NCBI GenBank assembly: GCA_040751755.1
Contig: JBFMHC010000026.1
Coordinates: 1-64,000, forward strand
Origin: PFJX01 sp040751755
GTDB lineage: Bacteria; Pseudomonadota; Gammaproteobacteria; Burkholderiales; Thiobacillaceae
DNA: 64,000 bases
Reading direction: 5' to 3'
The position numbers and the translations under genes are program-made. Within the stretch, counting starts at the first letter, position 1, and each line of letters opens with the position of its first letter. The notes under the pieces were generated by a model, which saw nothing but the letters and a program-made list of their open reading frames with translations, was not told the origin of the DNA and ran no database searches. Positions 16,718-27,854 of the stretch are shown one piece after another.

Positions 16718-18214
16718 ATGGAAATCGAACTCAAGCTTTCCCTCGCGCCGCAGGACGCGGCCGCGTTGCGCCGCCACCCCCTCCTCGCCGGTGGCACGCC
16801 GGTCCGCAAACAGCTGCACAGCACCTATCTCGACACCCCCGCCTGGGATCTGCTGAGGCGCCGCGTCGCCCTGCGCGTGCGCAAGGCCGGGCGGCAGTGG
16901 CTGCAGACCCTGAAGGCGGAGGCCGCGTCGGTGGGCGCCCTGACCAGCAGGCCGGAGTGGGAGTGCGAGTTGCCGCGCGGTCACCACGACCTCGGCCGCC
17001 TGCCGCCCGAGGCCCTGCGCCACCTCGACGGCATCGACACGCGCCTGATCGGCCCCGCCTTCACCACCGCCTTCCGGCGCACCGCCTGGCTGGTCGAGCG
17101 CGACGGCGCGAGCATGGAGGTGGCCCTGGACGAGGGCGAGGTGCGCGCCGGCGCGGATGCGTTGCCCTTGTGCGAACTGGAGATCGAGCTGAAATCGGGA
17201 CCGCCGCTCGTCCTTTTCGACCTCGCCCTGGCCCTGCTCGCCGACCTGCCCATGGGCGTGGAGCCGCGCAGCAAGGCGATGCGCGGCTATGCCCTGGCCG
17301 GGGCGGTGCGGCCCGCGCCGGTGAAGGCCGTGGCGCCGGACCTGCGCGGCTGCACGGACGCCGGCCAGGCCTGGCGGGCGCTGGCGGAGGCGGCGCTGGC
17401 GCAGATGGTGGGCAACGTGCCCGGCTTCCTGCAGACCCCGGAGGAGAACGAATACCTGCACCAGCTGCGCGTCGGCGCGCGGCGCCTGAGCGCCGTCGCC
17501 GGCCTCGCGCCGACACTGGGGATGCCTGAGCCGGCCTGGACCGAGGGGCTGAAGGCCTTGATGGACGGGCTCAATGCCGCGCGCGACTGGGACGTGTTCC
17601 TCGCCGAGGTGCTGCCGCGCGTCGAGTCGGCCCTGGCCGATGCGCCGCTGGGCGCGCCGACGCGGCGCCAGCTGGCGCGCGCCGCCGCGCGCGCGCGTGG
17701 CGGCGCGCAGGCCGCGGTGGCGGGGGCGGGGTTCACCGCCCTGGTGCTGGCGATCGGCCGCGACCTGGCGGGCGAGCCGCCAGCCGGCGGTGCCGTCGCG
17801 GACTGGGCGGCGGAGTGCCTGGAGGCGCGCTGGCGGCGCCTGTGCAAGCGCGGCAAGGATTTCCAGCACCAGGACGCCTTGCGGCGCCACCGCCTGCGCA
17901 TCGCCGCCAAGCGCATGCGTTACACCGCCGATGCCCTCGCCGGCCTGTTCGACCGTCCGGACAAGTTCCTCGGCCGTCTCGCCGCCTTGCAGGACCGGCT
18001 TGGCGCCGGCCAGGACGCGGTCATGGCGGGCCGGCTGATGACCGGCCTGGGGACCCGCTCGCCGCAGGTCCTGTTCGATGCCGGGCGCATCGCCGGCGTG
18101 CTTGCCGCCGGCATGCCGGCGCACGGCAGCAGTGGCGGCAAGGCCTGGCGCGCCCTGCTCGCGGCGCGGCCGTTCTGGCCGCGCGCGGCTCAGGCTGAGG
18201 GACGGCAGACGTAG
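16718..18214 (+). CDS. CYTH-CHAD domain protein (polyphosphate-associated)
   Basis: Protein of 498 residues. The N-terminal CYTH (triphosphate tunnel) domain starts with MEIELKLSLA, the ExExK signature, and continues with STYLDTPAWDLLRRRVALRV and paired acidic strands such as LCELEIELKSG. CYTH enzymes hydrolyse triphosphates, and the family includes bacterial tripolyphosphatases. The C-terminal CHAD domain (about 225-498) has helices rich in conserved histidine and basic residues, for example YLHQLRVGARRL and HRLRIAAKRMRYTADALAGL. CHAD domains bind polyphosphate. The start follows AGGAGG at 12 bases. Divergence from ppk supports a role in polyphosphate metabolism. The last 25 bases overlap the end of the HD-GYP gene on the other strand. 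Confidence 0.88.
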   Translation: MEIELKLSLAPQDAAALRRHPLLAGGTPVRKQLHSTYLDTPAWDLLRRRVALRVRKAGRQWLQTLKAEAASVGALTSRPEWECELPRGHHDLGRLPPEALRHLDGIDTRLIGPAFTTAFRRTAWLVERDGASMEVALDEGEVRAGADALPLCELEIELKSGPPLVLFDLALALLADLPMGVEPRSKAMRGYALAGAVRPAPVKAVAPDLRGCTDAGQAWRALAEAALAQMVGNVPGFLQTPEENEYLHQLRVGARRLSAVAGLAPTLGMPEPAWTEGLKALMDGLNAARDWDVFLAEVLPRVESALADAPLGAPTRRQLARAAARARGGAQAAVAGAGFTALVLAIGRDLAGEPPAGGAVADWAAECLEARWRRLCKRGKDFQHQDALRRHRLRIAAKRMRYTADALAGLFDRPDKFLGRLAALQDRLGAGQDAVMAGRLMTGLGTRSPQVLFDAGRIAGVLAAGMPAHGSSGGKAWRALLAARPFWPRAAQAEGRQT

Positions 18215-19503
18215 ACGATGATGTGGTGGTGTTCCGTGGCCTCGATCTTGGCCAGTTGCTGGATCACCGCCGGGTCGACGACATAGCCCTTGGACAGCAG
18301 CATGTAGCCGTCGCGGTGGACGAGGTCGCGCGACAGCACCATGCCTGCCTGCAGGGAGGTGGGGCGCAGGGGGATCTCGTCGATGACGTTCTTCAGCTGT
18401 TCCGCCAGGAAAGGGACGTACTTGTCGATGACCCCGGGGTCGTAGCGCTTGCCGCGGTTCTCGATGAGATAGGAGAGGGCGTCCTTCGGCCGCATCGGCT
18501 GCGTGGTGAGGATGCCGCTGATGAGGCCGTCGTAGTCGTTGACGGCGGCGAGGATGCGCGCGCCGAGCGGGATCGCCAGGCCGGCCAGATGGTCGGGGTA
18601 GCCGCTGCCGTCGTACAGCTCGTGGTGGTGGCGGACCAGGAGAGCGGCCTCCTTGAGCTGTTCGATCTGCAGCAGGGCCTGCTGTCCGCGTTCGGGATGG
18701 TGCATGAGTTCCGCACGCTCGTGCGAGTCGAGGGCGGCGAGCGGGCGCTCCAGGATGTTGTCCGCAAGCCCGATCTTGCCGATGTCGTGCAACAGGGCGG
18801 CGAACACGATGTTCTGCTGCTCGGCCTCGCCAAGCCCCATCTCGCGCGCCACGGTGCGCGCGTGGTCGGCCACGCGGCGCGAATGGCCGGAGAGGTTCTT
18901 GCCGCGCATCTCGGTGAGGCCGGAGAAGGCCTGCACGACATTGATGAAGCCGGTCTTGAGCCTGGCGTGCGCCGATTTCACATAGGCGAGGGCCTTGTTC
19001 AGTTCCGCGGTGCGTTCCGCGACCTTCTGCTCCAGGCCGGCGTTGAGCGCGCGCAGTTCCGCGTTCTGCGCCTCCACCACGGCGTTGAGGCGGCCGTTTT
19101 CCTGTTCCAGGCGGCGCCGCTCCAGGGCCTCGCGCACGATCATGACGATCTCGTTGTCGTCCCACGGCTTGTTGATGTAGCGGTAGATCTGCCCCTGGTT
19201 GATGGCGGCGATGGTGGACTCGATGTCCGCATAGCCGGTGAGCAGGATGCGGATGGCCTGCGGCTGGCGCAGGCGCACCTGTTCGAGGAAATGGGCGCCG
19301 TCCATGGCCGGCATGCGCATGTCGGAGACCACCAGGTCCACCTGTTCCTGCGCCATGAGCGCGAGGCCCGCCTCGCCTCCCTCGGCGGTGTGGATGCGGT
19401 AGCCGTGCGGACGGAACAGGCGCTTCAGGGAGGAGAGGATGGAGGGTTCGTCATCCACGAACAACAGGGTGGCGGGCGCGGAGGTGTCTGGGGCCTCAGT
19501 CAT
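18190..19503 (-). CDS. Response regulator with HD-GYP phosphodiesterase domain
   Basis: Protein of 437 residues, RpfG-like in design. The receiver domain (about 12-130) has the acidic pair FVDDEP, phospho-acceptor D61 (VVSDMRMP) and the signature YRYINKPWDDNE. A coiled-coil linker (about 130-180) leads to the HD-GYP domain, with LLHDIGKIG (H239-D240), HHHELYDGSGYP (GYP 301-303) and an intact set of metal ligands. It should degrade cyclic-di-GMP. A tail domain after about residue 385 (LQAGMVLSRDLVHRDGYMLL) resembles the small protein encoded upstream in the same operon. It is the last gene of the cassette, and its start overlaps the preceding kinase by eight bases, which makes that kinase its likely partner. 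Confidence 0.92.
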   Translation of the reverse strand: MTEAPDTSAPATLLFVDDEPSILSSLKRLFRPHGYRIHTAEGGEAGLALMAQEQVDLVVSDMRMPAMDGAHFLEQVRLRQPQAIRILLTGYADIESTIAAINQGQIYRYINKPWDDNEIVMIVREALERRRLEQENGRLNAVVEAQNAELRALNAGLEQKVAERTAELNKALAYVKSAHARLKTGFINVVQAFSGLTEMRGKNLSGHSRRVADHARTVAREMGLGEAEQQNIVFAALLHDIGKIGLADNILERPLAALDSHERAELMHHPERGQQALLQIEQLKEAALLVRHHHELYDGSGYPDHLAGLAIPLGARILAAVNDYDGLISGILTTQPMRPKDALSYLIENRGKRYDPGVIDKYVPFLAEQLKNVIDEIPLRPTSLQAGMVLSRDLVHRDGYMLLSKGYVVDPAVIQQLAKIEATEHHHIIVYVCRPSA

Positions 19504-20962
19504 GGTCTTGGGTCTGCTCGGGTTTCATGGGGAGGACGATGCGGAAGGTGGTGCCGCGGCCCGGCTCGCTCTCCACCTCGATGCGGCCGCCGTGCTTCTG
19601 CACGATGCCGTAGGAGATGGACAGGCCCAGGCCGGTGCCCTGGCCGACCGGTTTGGTGGTGAAGAAGGGGTCGAAGATGCGCGTGAGCAGCTGTGGCGGG
19701 ATGCCGCTGCCGGTGTCCGAGATCGACACCCAGACCTCCGTTCCGCTCGTGCCGGTGCGCACCGTGATCGTGCCCTGCCTGTCGATGGCGTGCGCGGCAT
19801 TGACCAGGATGTTCATGAACACCTGGTTGAGTTGCGCGGGCAGGCAGTGGATGGCCGGCAGGTCGCCGTATTCCCTGACCACCCGCGCCTTGTACTTGAT
19901 CTCGTTGTTGACGACGTTGAGGGTCGATTCCAGGCCCTTGTGCAGGTCGGCGAGCACCCATTCCCCCTCGTCCACGTGCGAGAACTCCTTGAGGTCCTGG
20001 ACGATGCGGCGTACCCGCGTGACGCCCTCGTTGGTCTCCGCCAGCAGGTCGACGAGGTCGGACTTCAGATAGTCGAGCTCGGCATGCTGCTTCGCCGCGG
20101 CGATGCGGCCTTTCTCCTCGCCCTCCGGCAACAGGTGCTCCGCCGCCTCGTAGGCGGCCAGCACGTCGAGCAGGGCGTCGACGTAACCGCGCAGGGTGCC
20201 TAGGTTCGAGTTGACGTAGCCGATGGGGTTGTTGATCTCGTGCGCCACGCCGGCGGCGAGCTGGCCGATGGAGGCCATCTTTTCCGACTGCAGCAACTGG
20301 TTGTGCGCCTCCTCCAGCTTCCTGATCAGGTTCTTCTGCTCTTCCTTTTCGCGCAGCAGGGCCTCCTCGGCGCGCTTGCGCTGGGTGATGTCGGTGAAGC
20401 TGAGGACCCTGCTGACGTTTTCCGCGCCTTGCAACTGCGGCAACGAGTGGCACTGGATCACGCGGCCGTCGCGGCAGGTGAAGGTGTTGTCGCATTCCTT
20501 TTCAGGGTTGCCGCACAGGTTTTCCAGCATGTACTTGAACTCCGGCGCCTCGGCGACCTGCCCGAGGATGTGCTGCATCAGGGGTTCGTGTCGCCAGACG
20601 GCGGAGGACTCGTCCGGGATCCGCCATATCTCGCAGAATCGCCGGTTGAAGCGCACCACCCGCGCGTCCTTGCCCAGCACGAGGATGCCGTCGGCGGTGG
20701 ACTCCAGGGTGGTGCTGAGGAGGAACAGCAGGCTCTCGAGCGCTTCCTCGGCCCGCTGGCGCTCCGCCAGTTCGTTGCGCAGATCGGTGTTGCGCTCGGT
20801 CAGCTCCCGCGACATGAGTTCGAGCGAATGCTCGACCAGGTGGAGGTCCTGGTCGGCGTTTTCATACGCCTCGCCGACCGCGGCGAGGAAGCCGGCAAGC
20901 TCGGGCGAGTCGGCGTGCCCGCCGAGAAAGCGGTGGATCTGGCGTTCCAGCAAGGGGTGCAT
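19496..20962 (-). CDS. Soluble PAS-domain histidine kinase
   Basis: Cytosolic kinase of 488 residues with no membrane helix or signal peptide. Order: N-terminal helical region with coiled coil (about 35-75), PAS (about 78-190, DGILVLGKDARVVRFNRRFC), dimerisation/phospho-acceptor helix with VAHEINNPIGYVNSN (H241), and an ATPase domain with LNQVFMNILVNAAHA (N box), DTGSGIP and GQGTGLGLSISYG. The HEINNP class belongs to the NtrB/ZraS-like group. The catalytic half is very similar to that of the membrane kinase two genes upstream. Three bases separate its start from the FIST gene, and it overlaps the HD-GYP regulator gene, so FIST protein, kinase and regulator are probably one signalling chain. 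Confidence 0.92.
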   Translation of the reverse strand: MHPLLERQIHRFLGGHADSPELAGFLAAVGEAYENADQDLHLVEHSLELMSRELTERNTDLRNELAERQRAEEALESLLFLLSTTLESTADGILVLGKDARVVRFNRRFCEIWRIPDESSAVWRHEPLMQHILGQVAEAPEFKYMLENLCGNPEKECDNTFTCRDGRVIQCHSLPQLQGAENVSRVLSFTDITQRKRAEEALLREKEEQKNLIRKLEEAHNQLLQSEKMASIGQLAAGVAHEINNPIGYVNSNLGTLRGYVDALLDVLAAYEAAEHLLPEGEEKGRIAAAKQHAELDYLKSDLVDLLAETNEGVTRVRRIVQDLKEFSHVDEGEWVLADLHKGLESTLNVVNNEIKYKARVVREYGDLPAIHCLPAQLNQVFMNILVNAAHAIDRQGTITVRTGTSGTEVWVSISDTGSGIPPQLLTRIFDPFFTTKPVGQGTGLGLSISYGIVQKHGGRIEVESEPGRGTTFRIVLPMKPEQTQDHD

Positions 20963-20965
20963 GGC

Positions 20966-22099
20966 TCAGGGCTCGCTGAAGGTGGTGATGGTCATGGTCT
21001 GGTTGTGCAGCTCGCAGCGGGCGGTCGGGGCATAGGGCGAGATCTCGCCGTAGGAATAGAAACCGGTCAGCACCGCGTCCGATCCCAGCACCTGGCGGAC
21101 GCCCTCCACCTCCTCCTCGACCCTTTGCTTGAGCACCAGCTTGCGGCCGACGCAGCTGATCAGCAGCGCCAGTTCGGGCGACTGGTCGCTCAGCGTGCCC
21201 CTGGCGGCGCGCGCGGCCCCCACGGCGCCGTCGACCAGGCGGTTGAAGTTCGCCCGCATCAGGCGCGCGTAGGCCCCTTGCGGGATGTCGCCGGCGAAGG
21301 TCATGGACTGCGCCGCCTCGTCCACCGAGAGGATGGTGCGCACCAGACCCACGTCCTCGCCCGCCTTGCCGCGCAGCGCGAGCGGGAAGAGCAGGCCGGT
21401 GGCGGGCAGGCCGGCGGCATGTTCGCCGAGGTATTGCTTGTACAGGCCGAGGGCGGACTGGCCGTCCAGTTCGTACAGGACGTTACCCTGCGAGCGGGTG
21501 ATGAGCCGGTCCGGGCCGAAGCCATCCCAGCCGCCAAGCGAGCCGTAGCCCACACGGATGCGTTCGCCGTAGAGGCCGAGTGCCGCCACCAGTCGTTCCC
21601 GCGGCGCCGCGTCGGCGATCACGCAGGTACGCTGGAAGCGCGCGCCGTCGCCGGAGAGGCCGCCGGTGACCTCGACCTCCGCGGGCAGCGCCTCCTTGAT
21701 CCCGCCCACCAGGTCGGTGCCGTTGACGTGCAGGCCGTCGGACAGCACGAGGACGTGGCGCAGACCCGTGCTGGGGAGTTGCCCGGCGAGGGCGCGTCCG
21801 ACCGCGCGGCTGTCCTCACCCTCCGCGACGACCTGGCTGGCGAGCCGCAGCGGCGTGTCGGCGAAGCGGATCGCGGTCGCGGTCACCGTGTCGTCGTGCA
21901 CCTCGACGCCGTGGATCTCCCCTGCCGAGGAACATCCGAACAGGATGGCGCCGGGATGACGCGCGCGCAGTTCGGCCCAGCGCTCGGCGTCGAGCAGGTC
22001 GGTGGCGCCGAACACCAGTACCAGATGCGCGTCCGCCAGGGGGGGCGTGGAGGGGTGCCAGCCCTCCCCCTGGCGCCAGAGATATTGGCCGCTGTGCAT
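20966..22099 (-). CDS. FIST-domain ligand-sensing protein
   Basis: Soluble protein of 377 residues made of FIST-N and FIST-C. Recognisable parts are ILFGCSSAGEIHG (about 50-62), VLVLSDGLHVNGTDLVGGI, EVTGGLSGDGARFQRT, then in the C-terminal half ALGLYKQYLGEHAAGLP, LFPLALRG and a final GFYSYGEISPYAPTARCELH. FIST domains are known as signal input domains, proposed to bind small ligands such as amino acids. This protein has no output domain of its own, so it presumably works through the kinases on either side. It follows the membrane kinase by 17 bases and precedes the soluble kinase by three. The ATG is preceded by an AG-rich stretch that can serve as ribosome binding site. Confidence 0.9.
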   Translation of the reverse strand: MHSGQYLWRQGEGWHPSTPPLADAHLVLVFGATDLLDAERWAELRARHPGAILFGCSSAGEIHGVEVHDDTVTATAIRFADTPLRLASQVVAEGEDSRAVGRALAGQLPSTGLRHVLVLSDGLHVNGTDLVGGIKEALPAEVEVTGGLSGDGARFQRTCVIADAAPRERLVAALGLYGERIRVGYGSLGGWDGFGPDRLITRSQGNVLYELDGQSALGLYKQYLGEHAAGLPATGLLFPLALRGKAGEDVGLVRTILSVDEAAQSMTFAGDIPQGAYARLMRANFNRLVDGAVGAARAARGTLSDQSPELALLISCVGRKLVLKQRVEEEVEGVRQVLGSDAVLTGFYSYGEISPYAPTARCELHNQTMTITTFSEP

Positions 22100-22116
22100 G
22101 GTCTCTCTCCCTCTCT

Positions 22117-24569
<2,453 letters not shown>

Positions 24570-24570
<1 letters not shown>

Positions 24571-25397
24571 CACACCAGGAGGGCGCAGTAGCCCGCGTGT
24601 TCCTGTTCGATGCCGCCGAACATGGCCCTCAGCCGATCACGGTCGAGGCCGAGGCGTCGCCAGGCGCCGGGGCAGGGGGTGGGCACGCGCGCCAGAGGGT
24701 CGCCCGCCAGGTCGAGGGCGTGCGCGAGGACGTCGGCGGCATGCACCACGTCCGCCAGTCCCGCGTCCGGCGCGTGATGCAGCGCCACCGCGCGGACGAT
24801 CTCGGAAGGGAAGCGCCAGCGTGAGGCCAGGGCCTCGCCGGCCTGGGCATGGTCGACGCCGAGGACCTCGCGCTCCGCCTCGATGCGGAAGCTGTCGTTC
24901 CGTTCCCGGTGGGCCAGGACCTTCGCATAGCGCTTGGGCTCCGCGGTGAGCAGGACCAGCGCGCCGATGTCGTGCAGCAGGCCGGCGGTGAACGCGCTCT
25001 CGGGGTCCACGCCGGCGTCGCGCGCCAGGGCCCGCGCGCACAGGGCCGTGCCGATGCCGTGGCGCCAGAAGCTGGCAAGGTTGAAGGCGACGCCCGGTGG
25101 CGGCGCGAAATACCCGGTGATCGACGCCGCGGTCACCAGGCTGCCCACGGCGCGAAAGCCGAGGATGACGATGGCGTCGTGGATGCTCGCGACCTTGTGC
25201 TGGGTGCCGTAGAAGGGCGAGTTGGCCACGCGCAGGGCGCGCGCCGCCAGGGTCTGGTCCTTGGCGATGCCTTCCGCGAGCTGGTCGATGCCGGTCTCCT
25301 CGTCGTCCAGGGCCTTGATGAGATCGCCGACGATCACCGGCAGGCTGGGCATGCGCTGGATGTTGGCCAGCACCTCGTCCATGGTCAGCGGCGTCAT
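24570..25397 (-). CDS. HDOD-domain signalling protein
   Basis: Protein of 275 residues consisting of one HDOD domain, an HD-related fold that lacks most metal ligands and acts in signalling rather than catalysis. Typical parts are LPVIVGDLIKALDDEETGID, LRVANSPFYGTQHKVASIHDA, AIVILGFRAVGSLVTAA and GLLHDIGALVLL. It retains an HD pair in the last motif, but the other ligands of true phosphohydrolases are not evident. Four bases overlap the small gene upstream (ATGA), and the stop overlaps the kinase start, so translation is coupled on both sides. HDOD proteins are commonly found with c-di-GMP and chemotaxis-like systems, which fits the cassette. Confidence 0.92.
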
Positions 25398-25711
25398 TCC
25401 AGTTGCTCCAGGCGGTATTCGAGGATGGATTGATACAGATCGTTGATCTCACCGCCGTCGCCCATGCCGCGGAAGAGGTGGCTCAGGCGCGCCAGCGTGT
25501 CGCGGCGGCGGGCCTCGCGCTCCGCCGCCGAGAGGGTCTCGTGCACCTCGATCTCCGCCTGCCGGACCCCGCGCCGTCTGAGGGCGGCGAGGTGGGACTC
25601 GCCGAGGTGGGTGCCGGCCGCCAGCATCACGGCGCCGCGCGCGTCGTGGAGGTCGCTGGCGAGGACCATGCCGGGCTCGACCTGGTCGATGGGCAGGATG
25701 GTCCGGCTCAT
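25394..25711 (-). CDS. Small protein resembling the tail domain of HD-GYP regulators
   Basis: Protein of 105 residues. I know of no named family, but residues 6-45 (LPIDQVEPGMVLASDLHDAR then GAVMLAAG) closely parallel the C-terminal tail of the HD-GYP regulator in the same operon (LRPTSLQAGMVLSRDLVHRD then GYMLLSKG). The shared pattern is xGMVLxxDL followed by a turn and a hydrophobic LxxG. The rest is a charged helical segment rich in arginine and glutamate (SAAEREARRRDTLARLSHLF). It starts within the stop of the REC-PAS gene and its own stop overlaps the HDOD start. It may be a free-standing version of the HD-GYP tail that docks to the same partner; this is inference. Confidence 0.7.
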   Translation of the reverse strand: MSRTILPIDQVEPGMVLASDLHDARGAVMLAAGTHLGESHLAALRRRGVRQAEIEVHETLSAAEREARRRDTLARLSHLFRGMGDGGEINDLYQSILEYRLEQLE

Positions 25712-26517
25712 GGCAGCACCTCGCAGGGCAGGAGGGCGAGCAGGGTGCCGCGCGAGCGCGAGTGCTGCCCCAGGGGCTTCAGGAGCACGCGATAGCGGCG
25801 CCCGTCGCGCAGGGTGCGCTCGGCCGGCATCTCCGCCTGTCCGGACCAGGCCGCGGCGTAGTCCGGCAGGGACTCGCGTGCGTCGCGCCCGAGGAGCGGC
25901 CTGCCATCGCCCAGGTTGGCGTCGGCGGCGTTGTTGGCGAGCGCGATCAGGCCCTCCTCGTCGATGCCGATGATGGGCCAGGGGGTGAGCTGCAGCACCT
26001 CCTGCAGGGTGTCCAGCACGGTCTCGATCCGCCGCGCCTGCCGTTCCTTCTCGGCGACGTGCGCCTGCAGCTCGACGTTGGCGGCCTGCAGGGCCTCGGT
26101 GAGGCGCCGGTTCTCGTCGGCGATCTCCTTGTTGCGGAAGGCCTCGCGGATGTGCTCGCGCAGCTGTTCGTCGTCCCAGGGCTTGGTGAGGAACTTGTAG
26201 ATCGCGCCCTCGTTGATGGCTTCGGTGATGAATTGCAGGTCGGTGTAGCCGGAAAGCACGATGCGGATGCTTTCGGGATGCGTCTCCTTGGCGCGGCGCA
26301 GGAACTCCACGCCGCTCATGCCGGGCATGCGCTGGTCGGAGAGGATCACGTCGACGTCCTCGCCGGCGAGCAGGTCGAGCGCCTTCAGCGGGTCGTCGCT
26401 GGCGAGGATGCGATAACCGTCGCGCCGCAGCAGGCGCTGCAGCGAGGCCAGGATGTTGGCCTCGTCGTCCACCAGCAGCAGGGTGCGCTGGGGCGGGCCG
26501 TCGGTCGATGTGCTCAT
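25708..26517 (-). CDS. Response regulator with REC and PAS domains
   Basis: Protein of 269 residues and first gene of the signalling cassette. The receiver (about 10-130) has LLVDDEANILASLQ, the phospho-acceptor D61 (ILSDQRMPGMSG) and YKFLTKPWDDEQ, the same subclass as the HD-GYP regulator. A coiled coil (about 130-175) connects to a PAS-like domain (about 178-265, PWPIIGIDEEGLIALANNAA). There is no DNA-binding or enzymatic output, so it probably acts by protein contact, perhaps on the HDOD protein or the small tail-like protein. A 205-base gap upstream should hold the operon promoter, though no clear hexamers are visible there. Confidence 0.88.
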   Translation of the reverse strand: MSTSTDGPPQRTLLLVDDEANILASLQRLLRRDGYRILASDDPLKALDLLAGEDVDVILSDQRMPGMSGVEFLRRAKETHPESIRIVLSGYTDLQFITEAINEGAIYKFLTKPWDDEQLREHIREAFRNKEIADENRRLTEALQAANVELQAHVAEKERQARRIETVLDTLQEVLQLTPWPIIGIDEEGLIALANNAADANLGDGRPLLGRDARESLPDYAAAWSGQAEMPAERTLRDGRRYRVLLKPLGQHSRSRGTLLALLPCEVLP

Positions 26518-26686
26518 GTCTGGGCAGTCCTTTCTCTGGCGAACGCGTCCTGGACACGGAGGCCCGGCGGGCCTGCCTGCCGCACCGATGCTGGGGGGGC
26601 ATGGAGACGGCGTGACCGCCGTACCAATGCATCCTAGACCGTCTTCCCTGCTCGCGCCTTTCCCACGGGTTTACGTCAGGCGGTGG

Positions 26687-26715
26687 AAAAACTTGAATGC
26701 CCCGCGCCGGCGGGG
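26687..26715 (-). terminator. Possible terminator after nnrD
   Basis: On the reverse strand CCCCG-CCGGCG-CGGGG forms a hairpin, followed after eight bases by TTTTT. The displaced T run makes this weaker than a standard intrinsic terminator. It would end nnrD transcription before the signalling cassette. Confidence 0.35.
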
Positions 26716-26722
26716 AGGGGGC

Positions 26723-27562
26723 TCAGGCGCCGCGACCGCGGTTGAGGATCTCGCGCGCCGCCGGCAGCAGCTCCGAGGCGGTCAGGCCCAAGGGCCCGGC
26801 GCCACGGCTCACCGCGAGGTCGCCCGCCGCGCCGTGCAGCCAGACCCCCATCACCGCCGCCTGATCCAGCGTCAGGCCCTGCGCGGCGAGGGCGGCGATC
26901 ATGCCGGCGAGTACGTCGCCCATGCCCGGCGCGGCCATGCCGGGGTTACCGGTGGCGTTGCGCCAGAGCGTGCCGTCGCGCGTCAGCACCAGGCTGCCCG
27001 CGCCCTTGAGCACCACGCCGGCGCGGTAGCGCTGCGCGAGGGCGTGGATCGCCGCCGCGCGGTCCGCCTGGATGTCCGCGGCCGCCATGCCGAGCAGGCG
27101 GCCCGCCTCGCCGGGGTGGGGCGTGAGCAGGGCCGGTGCGGCGCGCGCGGCCAGGGCCTGGCGCAACTCCGCGTCGCCCGCCAGCAGGTTGAGGGCGTCG
27201 GCGTCGAGCAACACGGGATGCGGGCTGCCCAGTGCCTGGGCCAGCCAGTCGCGCGCGGCGCCGCTCCGCCCCAGGCCGGGCCCTGCCACCAGGCAGGCGG
27301 GCGCCGGCGCATGCAGGGCCTGGCGGGGCGAGGCGAGCATCAGTTCGGGGGCGGCCGGATCGCAGGCGATCCGCTCGTCGAGCAGGCCGACATAGACGCG
27401 GCCGGCGCCGCACAGGAGTGCGGCGCGGCCGGCCAGCAGGGCCGCGCCTGCCATGCCGGGCGCGCCGCCCAGCACGCCCACGGCGCCGAAGTCGCCCTTG
27501 TGGCAGTCGCGCGGGCGCGGCGGCAGATGGGCGGGGAAGGTCTCGGGGCGGATCTCCGGCAT
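26723..27562 (-). CDS. nnrD: ADP-dependent NAD(P)H-hydrate dehydratase
   Basis: Metabolite-repair enzyme of 279 residues that dehydrates the S form of damaged NAD(P)H hydrate using ADP. Ribokinase-like features are present: GDFGAVGVLGGAPGMAGAAL near the N-terminus, GPGLGRS, LLDADALNLLAG, LTPHPGEAGRLLG, LKGAGSLV, and the catalytic end motif GNPGMAAPGMGDVLAGMIAA with the conserved aspartate. The N-terminal epimerase domain (NnrE) found fused in E. coli-type proteins is absent here, so the epimerase would have to be encoded elsewhere. It diverges from the small cysteine-rich gene on the other strand across 60 bases. Confidence 0.92.
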   Translation of the reverse strand: MPEIRPETFPAHLPPRPRDCHKGDFGAVGVLGGAPGMAGAALLAGRAALLCGAGRVYVGLLDERIACDPAAPELMLASPRQALHAPAPACLVAGPGLGRSGAARDWLAQALGSPHPVLLDADALNLLAGDAELRQALAARAAPALLTPHPGEAGRLLGMAAADIQADRAAAIHALAQRYRAGVVLKGAGSLVLTRDGTLWRNATGNPGMAAPGMGDVLAGMIAALAAQGLTLDQAAVMGVWLHGAAGDLAVSRGAGPLGLTASELLPAAREILNRGRGA

Positions 27563-27622
27563 GGTTTTATTTCGGATTCAAGGGCCTATAAACGCATTAC
27601 AGCCCATTGGAAGGAGGATGTC

Positions 27623-27835
27623 ATGAATCCGCTCGAGCATGCCCCCCTGACGCCGGCCGGCGCGCCGCTCACCTCCTGCGACCTCGACGAGGCCTGCACG
27701 CCGCTGGACTGCGAGGTGGTGGTGGCGCAGTTCGGCCAGGCGTTGCAAGGTCACGACGGCAAGGACTTCGTCGCCCACTACTGTGGGCTGGATTGCCTGC
27801 AGCAGTTGCAAGGCGGCGGGGAATCTGAAGAATAG
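27623..27835 (+). CDS. Small cysteine-rich protein of unknown function
   Basis: A 70-residue protein I do not recognise. It begins MNPLEHAPLTPAG and has five cysteines in two groups: C-x5-C-x4-C (TSCDLDEACTPLDC) and, about 30 residues later, C-x3-C (HYCGLDC). It is acidic with no signal peptide or membrane helix. A strong ribosome binding site AAGGAGG precedes the ATG, and a perfect intrinsic terminator follows the stop, so it looks like a real single-gene transcript. The cysteine pattern suggests metal or iron-sulfur binding, but this is inference. It lies between nnrD and a single-domain response regulator. Confidence 0.7.
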   Translation: MNPLEHAPLTPAGAPLTSCDLDEACTPLDCEVVVAQFGQALQGHDGKDFVAHYCGLDCLQQLQGGGESEE

Positions 27836-27854
27836 CCCCTCAACGTGTCAACTC

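Noticed and set aside
22100..22116. AG-rich stretch between the FIST gene and the membrane kinase, considered as another REP unit
   Set aside because: It has no palindrome and no CCCTC/GGGAG pairing; it looks like a purine-rich ribosome binding region.
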